NCBI GenBank assembly: GCA_910578755.1
Contig: CAJTSZ010000133.1
Location: 1 to 5,072, forward strand
DNA from: an uncultured Oscillospiraceae bacterium
GTDB lineage: Bacteria > Bacillota > Clostridia > Oscillospirales > Ruminococcaceae
Direction of reading: 5' to 3'
DNA length: 5,072 bases
Numbering within the stretch: position 1 is the first letter of the stretch; each line of letters begins with the position of its first letter. This document shows, one piece after another, positions 1 to 5,072 of this stretch. The notes under the pieces were generated by a model. The model saw only the letters and a program-made list of their open reading frames with translations. It was not told where the DNA came from and did not search any database. A program made the position numbers and the translations under genes.

Positions 1-127
1 CCTTACCTCTCTTTACAGGTTATATCACCCGGCGGATGGCTTAGGTATGCTGTTTATCGGCTGGAATGGATTGCCCTCTCATGCTTCTATATATAGGCAA
101 GCCTCAATAAAAGGCGTCCCCTACTTT

Positions 128-156
128 ACATAATTTCGCTTTGGTTATCATACAGT
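128..156 (+). promoter_or_regulatory. Candidate sigma-E-like promoter upstream of the carboxypeptidase
   Basis: ACATAAT (128-134) is followed, after a 14-base spacer, by CATACAGT (149-156). The Bacillus sporulation sigma-E consensus is roughly KMATATT, then 13-14 bases, then CATACANT. The -10 box fits well and the -35 box matches about 5 of 7 positions. B. subtilis dacB, a comparable carboxypeptidase gene, is known to be sigma-E dependent, which makes the match more plausible. It would give a leader of roughly 90 bases before the ATG. An overlapping vegetative reading is TTTACA (125-130) with TATCAT (146-151), but its 15-base spacing is short. Sequence match only; nothing here shows that it is used. 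Confidence 0.33.
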
Positions 157-253
157 GTAAGGATTTATCTTATCAAAGAAGGCTGCCCTCTGCGCTGGAC
201 CAGTGGAGCAAGCCTTCAATGAAATAAGTTCAAAACAACAGGGGGGGAAGCCC

Positions 254-1444
254 ATGAACAAGAAAAAAGCAATCCGCTGGGCCGCTGCGGCCTTGGCTGT
301 ATGGGTGCTGTCCACACCAATATGTGCCGAAGAACCAAGGAAAGAACCAGCGTATTCGGCCGTAAAAGAAGATGTATGGCAGTACGACCAGTTTGAAACC
401 ACCGCCAAGGGGTGTATTGTAATAGAGGCCGAAACAGGACGCATTTTGTACGGGCAAAATATTCACACCCAGCTGCCTATGGCCAGTACAACTAAAATTA
501 TGAGCGCCCTAATCGCCCTGGAGCAACCCAATTTAGATGAATATTTTACTGTTGACAGCCAGGCTATTCAGGTGGAGGGCTCTTCCATGGGGCTGCAAGT
601 AGGCGACCAGGCTTCTTTAAGAATGTTGGTCTATGGTATGATACTGCCCTCGGGCAACGACGCCGCCAATGCCACAGCTGTGCGTATTGCAGGTTCTATA
701 GAAGGATTTGTGGAGATGATGAATGCCAAGGCGGAAGAAATGGGGCTAAGTAATACCCACTTTGTAACCCCCTCCGGCTTGGATGCCGATGGCCACTACT
801 CCACCGCCTATGACATGGCTATGCTCACTGCCGCAGCCATGGAAAACCCCACCTTTCGGGAAATATGCAAGTTAAGCCAGGCCCAGGTAAAGTTTGGTAA
901 TCCTCCCTATGAACGGTGGATAAAAAACCACAATAAGCTGATGAGTATGTACGAACCATGTATTGGGGTAAAAACCGGTTTTACCGACAATGCCCGCAGG
1001 TGCCTTGTTTCCGCAGCAGAGCAGGACGGGACCACCTTAATTTGCATTACATTAAATGCCGCCGATGATTGGAACCTGCACATTGGAATGTACCAGCGGT
1101 ATTTTAATGAAATTAAGGGGTACGATTTGCAGCAGCTGCTGGAGGAAGAAAGTATTCCTGTTGCGGGCGGACGAGTGCGCCGCTGCGGGGTGGCTCTGCC
1201 TAAGCCCATGCAATTCCCTATGAAATCTGGTGAGAAGGAAGCCGTGTCCTGCCAGCTGTTGTGGGACCCGTTTTTGTTTGCCCCGGTTAAAACAGGCGAC
1301 CTGGTGGGCGAAGCCGTTTTTCTCTATAACGGCGCCGAATTTGCCCGCTGCCCCTTAGTTGCAACAGGAAATGTGCCCTGCCAGGAGAAAGAAAATAAAT
1401 CCCTTATTGACAGAGTGAGTGAATTTGTTTTACAATTATTTTAG
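254..1444 (+). CDS. D-alanyl-D-alanine carboxypeptidase (penicillin-binding protein, peptidase family S11)
   Basis: This is a secreted low-molecular-weight penicillin-binding protein that removes the terminal D-Ala from peptidoglycan stem pentapeptides and so limits cross-linking. The 396-residue length is normal for the DacB/DacF group. An N-terminal signal peptide (MNKKK, then a hydrophobic stretch) probably ends at ICA|EE near residue 25. The three active-site motifs are intact: STTK (S78 nucleophile, K81), SGN (133-135) and KTG (240-242). The family sequence around GLDADGHYSTAYDMA lies between the last two. The region after about residue 275 fits the PBP5-type C-terminal beta domain, and the last ~15 residues (ending VSEFVLQLF) look like an amphipathic membrane anchor. 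I chose ATG 254 because a G-rich Shine-Dalgarno (241-250) precedes it and the signal peptide starts there; an in-frame GTG at 203 has no such site. RluB follows after a hairpin-filled gap. Whether it is a DacB (spore cortex) or DacF/DacA type cannot be decided from sequence alone. Confidence 0.95.
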   Translation: MNKKKAIRWAAAALAVWVLSTPICAEEPRKEPAYSAVKEDVWQYDQFETTAKGCIVIEAETGRILYGQNIHTQLPMASTTKIMSALIALEQPNLDEYFTVDSQAIQVEGSSMGLQVGDQASLRMLVYGMILPSGNDAANATAVRIAGSIEGFVEMMNAKAEEMGLSNTHFVTPSGLDADGHYSTAYDMAMLTAAAMENPTFREICKLSQAQVKFGNPPYERWIKNHNKLMSMYEPCIGVKTGFTDNARRCLVSAAEQDGTTLICITLNAADDWNLHIGMYQRYFNEIKGYDLQQLLEEESIPVAGGRVRRCGVALPKPMQFPMKSGEKEAVSCQLLWDPFLFAPVKTGDLVGEAVFLYNGAEFARCPLVATGNVPCQEKENKSLIDRVSEFVLQLF

Positions 1445-1451
1445 CATAATC

Positions 1452-1540
1452 GCCCTTCAGCGGGGAAACCGCTGAAGGGCTACAAGTTTGCAGGCAAGTT
1501 CGCGCAAACTTTATTGCCGGTTTGGTTTTGCCAAACTGGC
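1452..1540 (+). repeat. Tandem stem-loop element, copy 1 (3' end of carboxypeptidase transcript)
   Basis: Three consecutive stem-loops fill the gap after the carboxypeptidase stop codon. Hairpin I is a perfect 12-bp stem (1452-1463 with 1469-1480, loop GGAAA) that begins 7 bases after the stop. Hairpin II pairs AAGTTTGC (1484-1491) with GCAAACTT (1504-1511). Hairpin III pairs GCCGGTTTGG (1516-1525) with CCAAACTGGC (1531-1540), with one G-T pair. Hairpins I and II recur in diverged form on the minus strand at 3503-3453. Hairpin I has no T-run after it. Hairpin II is followed by TATT, so it could work as a weak terminator. RluB has no other clear promoter in this gap, so the element may partly terminate, process or stabilise a shared transcript. 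Its function is unknown. Confidence 0.75.
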
Positions 1541-1587
1541 GTGCCCTGTAGATGGAATGTGAAAAGGAAAAATATATTGGAGGACCT

Positions 1588-2499
1588 ATGGCCAAAGAAA
1601 CAAGAATTCAAAAGGCCCTTTCTGAAAACGGGATTATTTCCCGCAGGAAGGCGGAAGAGCTGATACAGCAAGGAAAAATACAGGTAAACGGGCACCCGGC
1701 CGTACTGGGGCAAAAAATTGACCCAGTGAAGGACGCAATTACAATCAGCGGCGAACGGGTTTATTTGGAGCGCAGCACCCGCAAAATATATGTTATGCTC
1801 AACAAACCACGGGGCTACGTTACTACCATGAGCGACGAGCTGGGCCGCCGCTGCATTAAAGAGCTTATAGACGATGTGCCAGAGAGGGTGTACCCTATTG
1901 GCCGTTTGGATAAAGACAGCGAAGGGCTTTTGCTGTTGACCAACGACGGTGAATTTGCCAACTTTATTATGCACCCAAGCCACCATGTTTCCAAAACATA
2001 CCGGGTAACCGTGCGCCCCAGTGTTTCTGACGAGCAGCTGATCCAGCTCTCCTCCGGAGTGGAAATAGACGGCAGGATGACTGCCCCGGCAGTCATCCAC
2101 GTTTTGGAAAAGCAGCCAGGCAGGGTGGTGCTGCAAATGGTTATTCATGAAGGGCGCAACCGGCAAATCCGTAAAATGTGCGAGGCAGTGGGCCTGGAGG
2201 TAGCCCGGTTAAAACGTACTTCCGTTGGCCCGGTAAAGCTGGGTATGCTTCAGCCAGGGGAATGGCGGGAGCTAAAGCCCAGAGAGGTGGGGATGATTCG
2301 CAATTCCGCCAAAATAACGGTGCAGGAAAAGCCGGCGGGCGCCAAAAAGCAAAAGCCTGCCCGCCCAGAACCAGTAAATAAAAGCAGAAAACGCCCCTTT
2401 CCTGATAAAAAGATGGGGAAAAGCTTTGGACAGCCCAACAATAAAAATACCAGGGCAGCACGGTCCTATTCCTCCCCTTCCAAAAACCGAAAAGGGTAA
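1588..2499 (+). CDS. rluB: 23S rRNA pseudouridine synthase RluB-type (RsuA/RluB/RluE/RluF family)
   Basis: The product converts a specific uridine in the peptidyl-transferase region of 23S rRNA to pseudouridine; the RluB site is U2605 in E. coli numbering. An S4 RNA-binding domain occupies about residues 3-60 (LSENGIISRRKAEELI). The catalytic domain then shows KPRGYVTT (73-80), the GRLDKDSEGLLLLTNDG signature with catalytic Asp108, and EGRNRQIRKMCEAVG (188-202). The protein is 303 residues, longer than a minimal family member. The last ~50 residues form a low-complexity tail rich in Lys, Arg, Pro, Ser and Asn, probably disordered and RNA-binding; such tails are common in this family. ATG 1588 is chosen because GGAGG (1579-1583) precedes it and MAKETRIQKAL is the usual family N-terminus, whereas an in-frame ATG at 1552 has neither. 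The stop codon lies inside the downstream inverted repeat. RluB rather than RsuA is inferred from the neighbourhood and the Gram-positive ortholog pattern. Confidence 0.93.
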   Translation: MAKETRIQKALSENGIISRRKAEELIQQGKIQVNGHPAVLGQKIDPVKDAITISGERVYLERSTRKIYVMLNKPRGYVTTMSDELGRRCIKELIDDVPERVYPIGRLDKDSEGLLLLTNDGEFANFIMHPSHHVSKTYRVTVRPSVSDEQLIQLSSGVEIDGRMTAPAVIHVLEKQPGRVVLQMVIHEGRNRQIRKMCEAVGLEVARLKRTSVGPVKLGMLQPGEWRELKPREVGMIRNSAKITVQEKPAGAKKQKPARPEPVNKSRKRPFPDKKMGKSFGQPNNKNTRAARSYSSPSKNRKG

Positions 2500-2547
2500 C
2501 AATAAACCCTCCTATGGAAAATTTCCATAGGAGGGTTTATTGTTACC
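2495..2547. terminator. Bidirectional intrinsic terminator in a 26-bp perfect inverted repeat
   Basis: Positions 2495-2520 pair perfectly with 2522-2547 around a single central base. The GC-containing core (CCCTCCTATGG and its complement) is preceded by AACAATAAA and followed by TTTATTGTT, so each strand reads as a stem followed by a U-rich tract. It sits at the end of rluB, with the TAA stop at 2497-2499 inside the left arm. The next gene (DIP1984-type, minus strand) converges on it, so it could stop transcription from both sides. The minus-strand gene ends about 240 bases away. Confidence 0.88.
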
Positions 2548-2789
2548 GCCGTAAGCAGTTATGTGTCAATTCATTGCAAGCAAAAACGCAAAAGGTTCCC
2601 CGTGCCCACCCTCGCAGCCGCAGTCAATATCCGGTGATAAATATAATTTGTTACTATGCGCATATGCGCCGTTGGGGCATAACAATTTTAAGGGAGTTGA
2701 ACCCCTCGCCCGCCCTTAGGCTTACCATGGATGCAACTTCCGCTGTTGCCGCGCGATATTCGCCCTGCTTCTGCTACCAACAAATAATT
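2548..2789. other. Intergenic stretch between convergent genes, with small stem-loops only
   Basis: I see no convincing protein gene here. The open plus-strand frame through 2514-2801 starts inside the terminator and has no family resemblance. Visible structure is a perfect 12-base palindrome GCGCATATGCGC (2658-2669), GCAAC/GTTGC (2733-2737 with 2745-2749, 7-base loop), and a minus-strand hairpin AGGGG-TTCAACT-CCCTT (2706-2690) that resembles a tRNA T-arm. No acceptor stem or CCA accompanies it. A 24-codon minus-strand frame (2728-2654) exists but is weakly supported. The stretch could hold the 3' untranslated region of the DIP1984-type gene, a small RNA, or decayed sequence. Confidence 0.5.
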
Positions 2790-3245
2790 TTATTCCATTA
2801 AATCAATATTCCAGTTGCTTTCCTGCAATTTATTGTCCAGCAGGCGCAGTTCCCTGGCCATGTTGTCAATTTGCTCCTGCCACTCTGTAACTGTAATAGC
2901 CGGCTTTATTTTAATTTCCGTATTCCTTGCGCGGTAGGCCGTTTGGCTGGCAACAGAAACTATCTCTTTATATGCTTGAATTTTCAGGGAAAGGGTGTCC
3001 TTTTTGGCAATCAGCTCCGTTAACGGTTCCCCGTTCACCTTCATTTGGGAGTTGGTTAAGTTAATGCGGGCAATCAAATAGGTCAAGCGGGCAACAGCCG
3101 CGTCCAATTCCTGCTTCAGCTTTTCCGGTTCTTCGGCCGTTTTTTCCCCCTCCTGCACCAGCACATTGTTTTGCAGCCGGTTTTTTAGCTGCTGGATATT
3201 CCTGTTGATATCCGCCCGTTCCTGCAATGCTTCAGCAAGCTTCAT
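2790..3245 (-). CDS. DIP1984-type conserved coiled-coil protein of unknown function
   Basis: This 151-residue acidic, strongly helical protein matches the pattern I know as the DIP1984 family, which is sometimes labelled septicolysin. It opens MKLAEALQERADINRNIQQL, has VQEGEKTAEEPEKL (30-43), then LIARINLTNS (57-66) and LTELIAKKDTL, and ends with ESNWNIDLME. Heptad-like Leu/Ile spacing at about 1-65 and 120-142 suggests long coiled-coil helices. There is no signal peptide or membrane segment, so it should be cytoplasmic. The family's molecular function is not established to my knowledge, and the septicolysin label should not be read as toxin activity. ATG 3245 is chosen because GGAGGA (3258-3253) lies upstream at ideal spacing and the family begins MKLAEAL; an upstream TTG at 3260 overlaps that site. 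A likely promoter lies at 3330-3302, so it is probably transcribed on its own. Confidence 0.9.
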   Translation of the reverse strand: MKLAEALQERADINRNIQQLKNRLQNNVLVQEGEKTAEEPEKLKQELDAAVARLTYLIARINLTNSQMKVNGEPLTELIAKKDTLSLKIQAYKEIVSVASQTAYRARNTEIKIKPAITVTEWQEQIDNMARELRLLDNKLQESNWNIDLME

Positions 3246-3301
3246 TGCGTACTCCTCCAATTTCTTTGTTGTTTCAATGACCCTGTTATGTATTTATGGC
3301 T

Positions 3302-3330
3302 ATTTTATCATTCTTTTTACAATAATACAA
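3302..3330 (-). promoter_or_regulatory. Candidate vegetative promoter with extended -10 for the DIP1984-type gene
   Basis: On the minus strand TTGTAT (3330-3325) is separated by 17 bases from TAAAAT (3307-3302). The -10 is preceded by TGA, giving an extended TGnTAAAAT. The -35 is poor (about 3 of 6), but extended -10 promoters tolerate this. It lies in an AT-rich patch about 57 bases upstream of the ATG at 3245, in the right orientation. Confidence 0.45.
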
Positions 3331-3404
3331 TAGAGAGGGGCTGCTGTGGAAGTGTCCAATAAAAGAGTTCAGCTGCCTCCAAGCCTGTGCTGTCACCTGC
3401 GCCC

Positions 3405-3503
3405 TATTCTTTCTTCGCCAGAAAGAAATATGGCCTGGGGTTCCACCCCCAAAAGTTTGCTGAAAGCAAACTTGCTGCCTTACAGCGGTACCCCGCTGTA
3501 AGG
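3405..3503 (-). repeat. Tandem stem-loop element, copy 2 (downstream of the acetyltransferase)
   Basis: Read on the minus strand, four hairpins follow the acetyltransferase stop codon. Hairpin I is CCTTACAGCGG (3503-3493) with its exact complement (3488-3478) and a 4-base loop. Hairpin II is AAGTTTGC (3473-3466) with GCAAACTT (3460-3453), running into TTTT. Hairpin III is TGGGG with CCCCA (3451-3447 and 3440-3436). Hairpin IV is TTCTTTC with GAAAGAA (3427-3421 and 3413-3407). Hairpins I and II are homologous to those at 1452-1511, in the same order and in the same direction relative to the preceding gene. The element may act as a 3' end, termination or stability structure, or be a dispersed palindromic repeat. 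The rest of the 297-base spacer shows only the promoter at 3330-3302. Confidence 0.75.
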
Positions 3504-3542
3504 TTTGGGACTGGAAGCCTCAATAGTAAGAACCCTATTTGA

Positions 3543-4472
3543 TTAGGTGTGGGATAGCAAGGGAAAACGCAGCGGCTGCTCCCGGAAAAGCCTTGCGTCC
3601 TTTCCCAATAGGAACAGTGTGCTGTCCTCCTCGGTATATGGAACTACCTCAAATGCTGCGCCGCCGTTGCCGGAAGGCTCCAAAGGGACCCATTGCAGGG
3701 CACAATGGGAGATACCAGGGCGAACCAAAGCAGAAAGAACATGGTTCACACTTACAGGCTGCGGGGCTAAAATATCATAAAGAAGCAAGGTTTCCTCCGT
3801 ATATTCCGCCACAGCAATGGCATTGAGCTTTGGCAGGCAGTACAGCCAGGGCGCGCAGGAAAATGGCTCAAAGCAGCAGGCGTAAAGCAGCACAAGCTGG
3901 GGGTTGTTCACCATAGCCAGCTGATACTGGGGAACGGCCTTTTCCGCAAACTGCCACAGCAGCTGCTGGTCCTTGGGGTTTTGCATATCCATTTTGCGGG
4001 GAAGTACCCCTTGGGCAGCCTGGGGCATGGGACACAAGGTTTGGTATTCCCTTGCGGGGGCAAAACCAAATTTGGGGTAGAAGCCTAAAACACTGTCGTT
4101 GGCAAACAAATAGATTAAGTCGGATTGTCCCGCCCAATCCGCCAAAACATACTCCATTAAAAAGCGGCTGAGGCCCCTGCCCCGGAATTCCTTCGCCGTG
4201 GTAACGGTGCCAAGCTGGGTATACTGTTTTTCTTGGCCGAAAACAAAGAAGCGAATGGGGCTGACGGTAACATGGGAAACCACCTCCCCCTGAAACAGGA
4301 GAGAATAGCCCACACAGTTTTTCCCCCAGCAGCCTTTTTGGTACCATTGCTCAAAGGTAAAGCCAAAAGCGGCCTTGGTAAGGCGGTTTAAGCTGTGGCG
4401 GTACTGGGAGTCCTGCTCCTCCTGAACCAGCAGGGTGTATTTTGTGTTTTGAATAGAAACTGTTTTTCTCAA
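3543..4472 (-). CDS. GNAT family N-acetyltransferase with an extra C-terminal domain, substrate unknown
   Basis: The product is a 309-residue cytoplasmic protein. Its N-terminal part (about 5-145) is a GNAT acetyl-CoA-dependent acyltransferase domain. QLGTVTTAKEFRGRGLSRFLMEY contains the pyrophosphate-binding loop R97-G-R-G-L-S, an R-x-x-G-x-S variant of the usual R-x-x-G-x-G/A. FANDSVLGFYPKFGF (123-137) is the typical last strand and helix. The remaining ~160 residues form a second alpha/beta region (AVAEYTEETLLLYDIL, then EDSTLFLLGKD) and end in FPLLSHT, a two-part layout I associate with larger Clostridia GNAT proteins. The acceptor substrate cannot be read from sequence. The start is TTG 4472: AAGGAG (4484-4479) lies 6 bases upstream, and no ATG, GTG or other plausible start fits, the next in-frame Met being residue 106. 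It begins 26 bases after recG ends and is probably cotranscribed with it. A stem-loop element begins 39 bases after its stop. Confidence 0.9.
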   Translation of the reverse strand: MRKTVSIQNTKYTLLVQEEQDSQYRHSLNRLTKAAFGFTFEQWYQKGCWGKNCVGYSLLFQGEVVSHVTVSPIRFFVFGQEKQYTQLGTVTTAKEFRGRGLSRFLMEYVLADWAGQSDLIYLFANDSVLGFYPKFGFAPAREYQTLCPMPQAAQGVLPRKMDMQNPKDQQLLWQFAEKAVPQYQLAMVNNPQLVLLYACCFEPFSCAPWLYCLPKLNAIAVAEYTEETLLLYDILAPQPVSVNHVLSALVRPGISHCALQWVPLEPSGNGGAAFEVVPYTEEDSTLFLLGKDARLFREQPLRFPLLSHT

Positions 4473-4484
4473 AGCGTACTCCTT
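4473..4484 (-). promoter_or_regulatory. Ribosome binding site that fixes the TTG start of the acetyltransferase
   Basis: On the minus strand AAGGAG (4484-4479) is followed by the 6-base spacer TACGCT and then TTG. The match to the 16S anti-Shine-Dalgarno and the spacing are both good, which supports TTG as the start where no ATG is available. The same GGAGTACGC string precedes the DIP1984-type start at 3245. Confidence 0.75.
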
Positions 4485-4498
4485 TTTGCAGCAATGGT

Positions 4499-5072
4499 TT
4501 AATTGGGCCTGTCGCCCACGGTACGCAGCATGGCCTTTACCGCTGCCGCCAGGCGGCGGCGCTCCTCTGCTTCCATGGGCAGGGTGTGGGAAAGGACTTG
4601 CTGGGCCGCCTGTTGCGCCTGCATCAGAAGCTCCATATCGCCGCTTAAATCCGCAATTTTCAACTGGGGCAGGCCGTGCTGCCGTTTCCCTAAAAAGTCA
4701 CCTGGGCCGCGGGTTTTTAAGTCGTATTCCGCAATGCGGAACCCGTCCCCGGTTTGGTGCATCACGGCCAGGCGCTCCCTGGTTTCCGGGTTTTTGGCGT
4801 CGGAAACCAAAATACAAGTGGATTGGGCGCTGCCCCTTCCAACCCGCCCCCGCAGCTGGTGCAGCTGGCTTAAGCCAAAGCGCTCGGCGTTTTCAATCAT
4901 CATAATTACCGCGTTGGGCACATCCACCCCCACCTCTATAACGGTAGTGGAAACAAGAACCTGTATTTCCCCCGCTTTAAACCGTTCCATTACGGCGTCC
5001 TTTTCCTTTGGCTTCATTTTGCCGTGGAGCAGCCCCACCTGGTAGCCGGCAAAGGCCTCTGCCGCCAGCTGG
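4499..5072 (-). CDS. recG: ATP-dependent DNA helicase RecG, C-terminal part (cut by window edge)
   Basis: RecG is a monomeric superfamily 2 translocase that regresses stalled replication forks and processes Holliday junctions and R-loops. The window holds about the last 190 residues of a protein that is normally near 680; the 5' end lies beyond 5072. Visible pieces in order are helicase motif IV region GLLHGKMKPKEKDAVM, motif V VLVSTTVIEVGVDVPNA, motif VI QLHQLRGRVGRG (arginine-finger region, about 4867-4832), and the RecG-specific TRG motif TRGPGDFLGKRQHG (from 4714), which couples ATP hydrolysis to translocation. The end is a helical tail rich in Arg and Ala (EAEERRRLAAAVKAML). All visible motifs are intact and the frame is open to the edge, so there is no sign of decay. 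The acetyltransferase follows 26 bases after the stop. The TRG motif and the IEVGVDVPNA wording separate it from the related Mfd and PriA. Confidence 0.96.
   Translation of the reverse strand, partial: QLAAEAFAGYQVGLLHGKMKPKEKDAVMERFKAGEIQVLVSTTVIEVGVDVPNAVIMMIENAERFGLSQLHQLRGRVGRGSAQSTCILVSDAKNPETRERLAVMHQTGDGFRIAEYDLKTRGPGDFLGKRQHGLPQLKIADLSGDMELLMQAQQAAQQVLSHTLPMEAEERRRLAAAVKAMLRTVGDRPN

Noticed and set aside
3..44. Possible tail of an upstream plus-strand gene, ending LPLFTGYITRRMA then TAG
   Set aside because: Only 13 codons are visible, all three plus frames are open for a while here, and none matches a family I know.
241..247. Run of seven G bases before the carboxypeptidase start, a possible phase-variable tract
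   Set aside because: It is explained as part of the Shine-Dalgarno. A single short run without a phase-variation context is weak evidence.
203..253. GTG-initiated extension of the carboxypeptidase by 17 residues
   Set aside because: No Shine-Dalgarno precedes the GTG, and the extension would sit in front of a normal signal peptide whose own ATG has a G-rich ribosome binding site.
1528..1554. Possible promoter for rluB: TTGCCA with TAGATG
   Set aside because: The -10 matches poorly, spacing is 15 bases, and the -35 is part of hairpin III.
2542..2569. Minus-strand TTGACA (2569-2564) with a TAACAA -10 candidate
   Set aside because: The -10 is poor and lies inside the terminator hairpin, and there is no gene downstream on that strand.
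2514..2801. 95-codon plus-strand open frame after rluB
   Set aside because: It begins in the right arm of the terminator, has no ribosome binding site of its own, has unnatural composition and overlaps the end of the convergent gene.
4486..5045. Long plus-strand open frames opposite recG
   Set aside because: They are antisense shadows of the clearly recognisable RecG motifs on the minus strand.
1..5072. Search for CRISPR repeats, transposase, phage or toxin-antitoxin genes
   Set aside because: No regularly spaced repeats and no such protein motifs were seen. The repeats present are the two stem-loop elements only.

Overview
The window reads as an ordinary chromosomal stretch from a Gram-positive, spore-forming Clostridia-type bacterium. 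It is probably an Oscillospiraceae/Ruminococcaceae-like gut organism with a mid-range GC content; that placement is inference. Three things support it: strong GGAGG-type ribosome binding sites, a secreted D-Ala-D-Ala carboxypeptidase directly followed by rluB (an arrangement related to the dacB...rluB neighbourhood of Bacillus), and a possible sporulation sigma-E type promoter.

Layout. Positions 1-253 hold no convincing gene but carry candidate promoter elements. A plus-strand pair follows: a D-alanyl-D-alanine carboxypeptidase (254-1444) and the rRNA pseudouridine synthase RluB (1588-2499). A 143-base gap between them is filled by three consecutive stem-loops. RluB ends inside a 26-bp perfect inverted repeat that looks like a bidirectional terminator. 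The next 242 bases contain no clear gene, only small stem-loops and a doubtful 24-codon reading frame. The right half is all minus strand. Read in its own direction it is the 3' end of recG (from 5072 to 4499), a GNAT acetyltransferase with a TTG start (4472-3543), a 297-base spacer, then a small conserved coiled-coil protein of the DIP1984 type (3245-2790). The two gene blocks converge on the 2495-2789 region.

How it fits together. The carboxypeptidase trims peptidoglycan stem peptides outside the membrane. RluB modifies 23S rRNA. RecG remodels stalled replication forks and probably shares a transcript with the acetyltransferase 26 bases downstream. These are mostly housekeeping functions and I see no defence system, phage, transposase or CRISPR array.

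The most interesting signal is non-coding. The stem-loops after the carboxypeptidase (1452-1540, plus strand) and after the acetyltransferase (3503-3405, minus strand) are two diverged copies of one element. They lie in the same orientation relative to the gene they follow, share the same hairpin order, and show compensatory base-pair changes.
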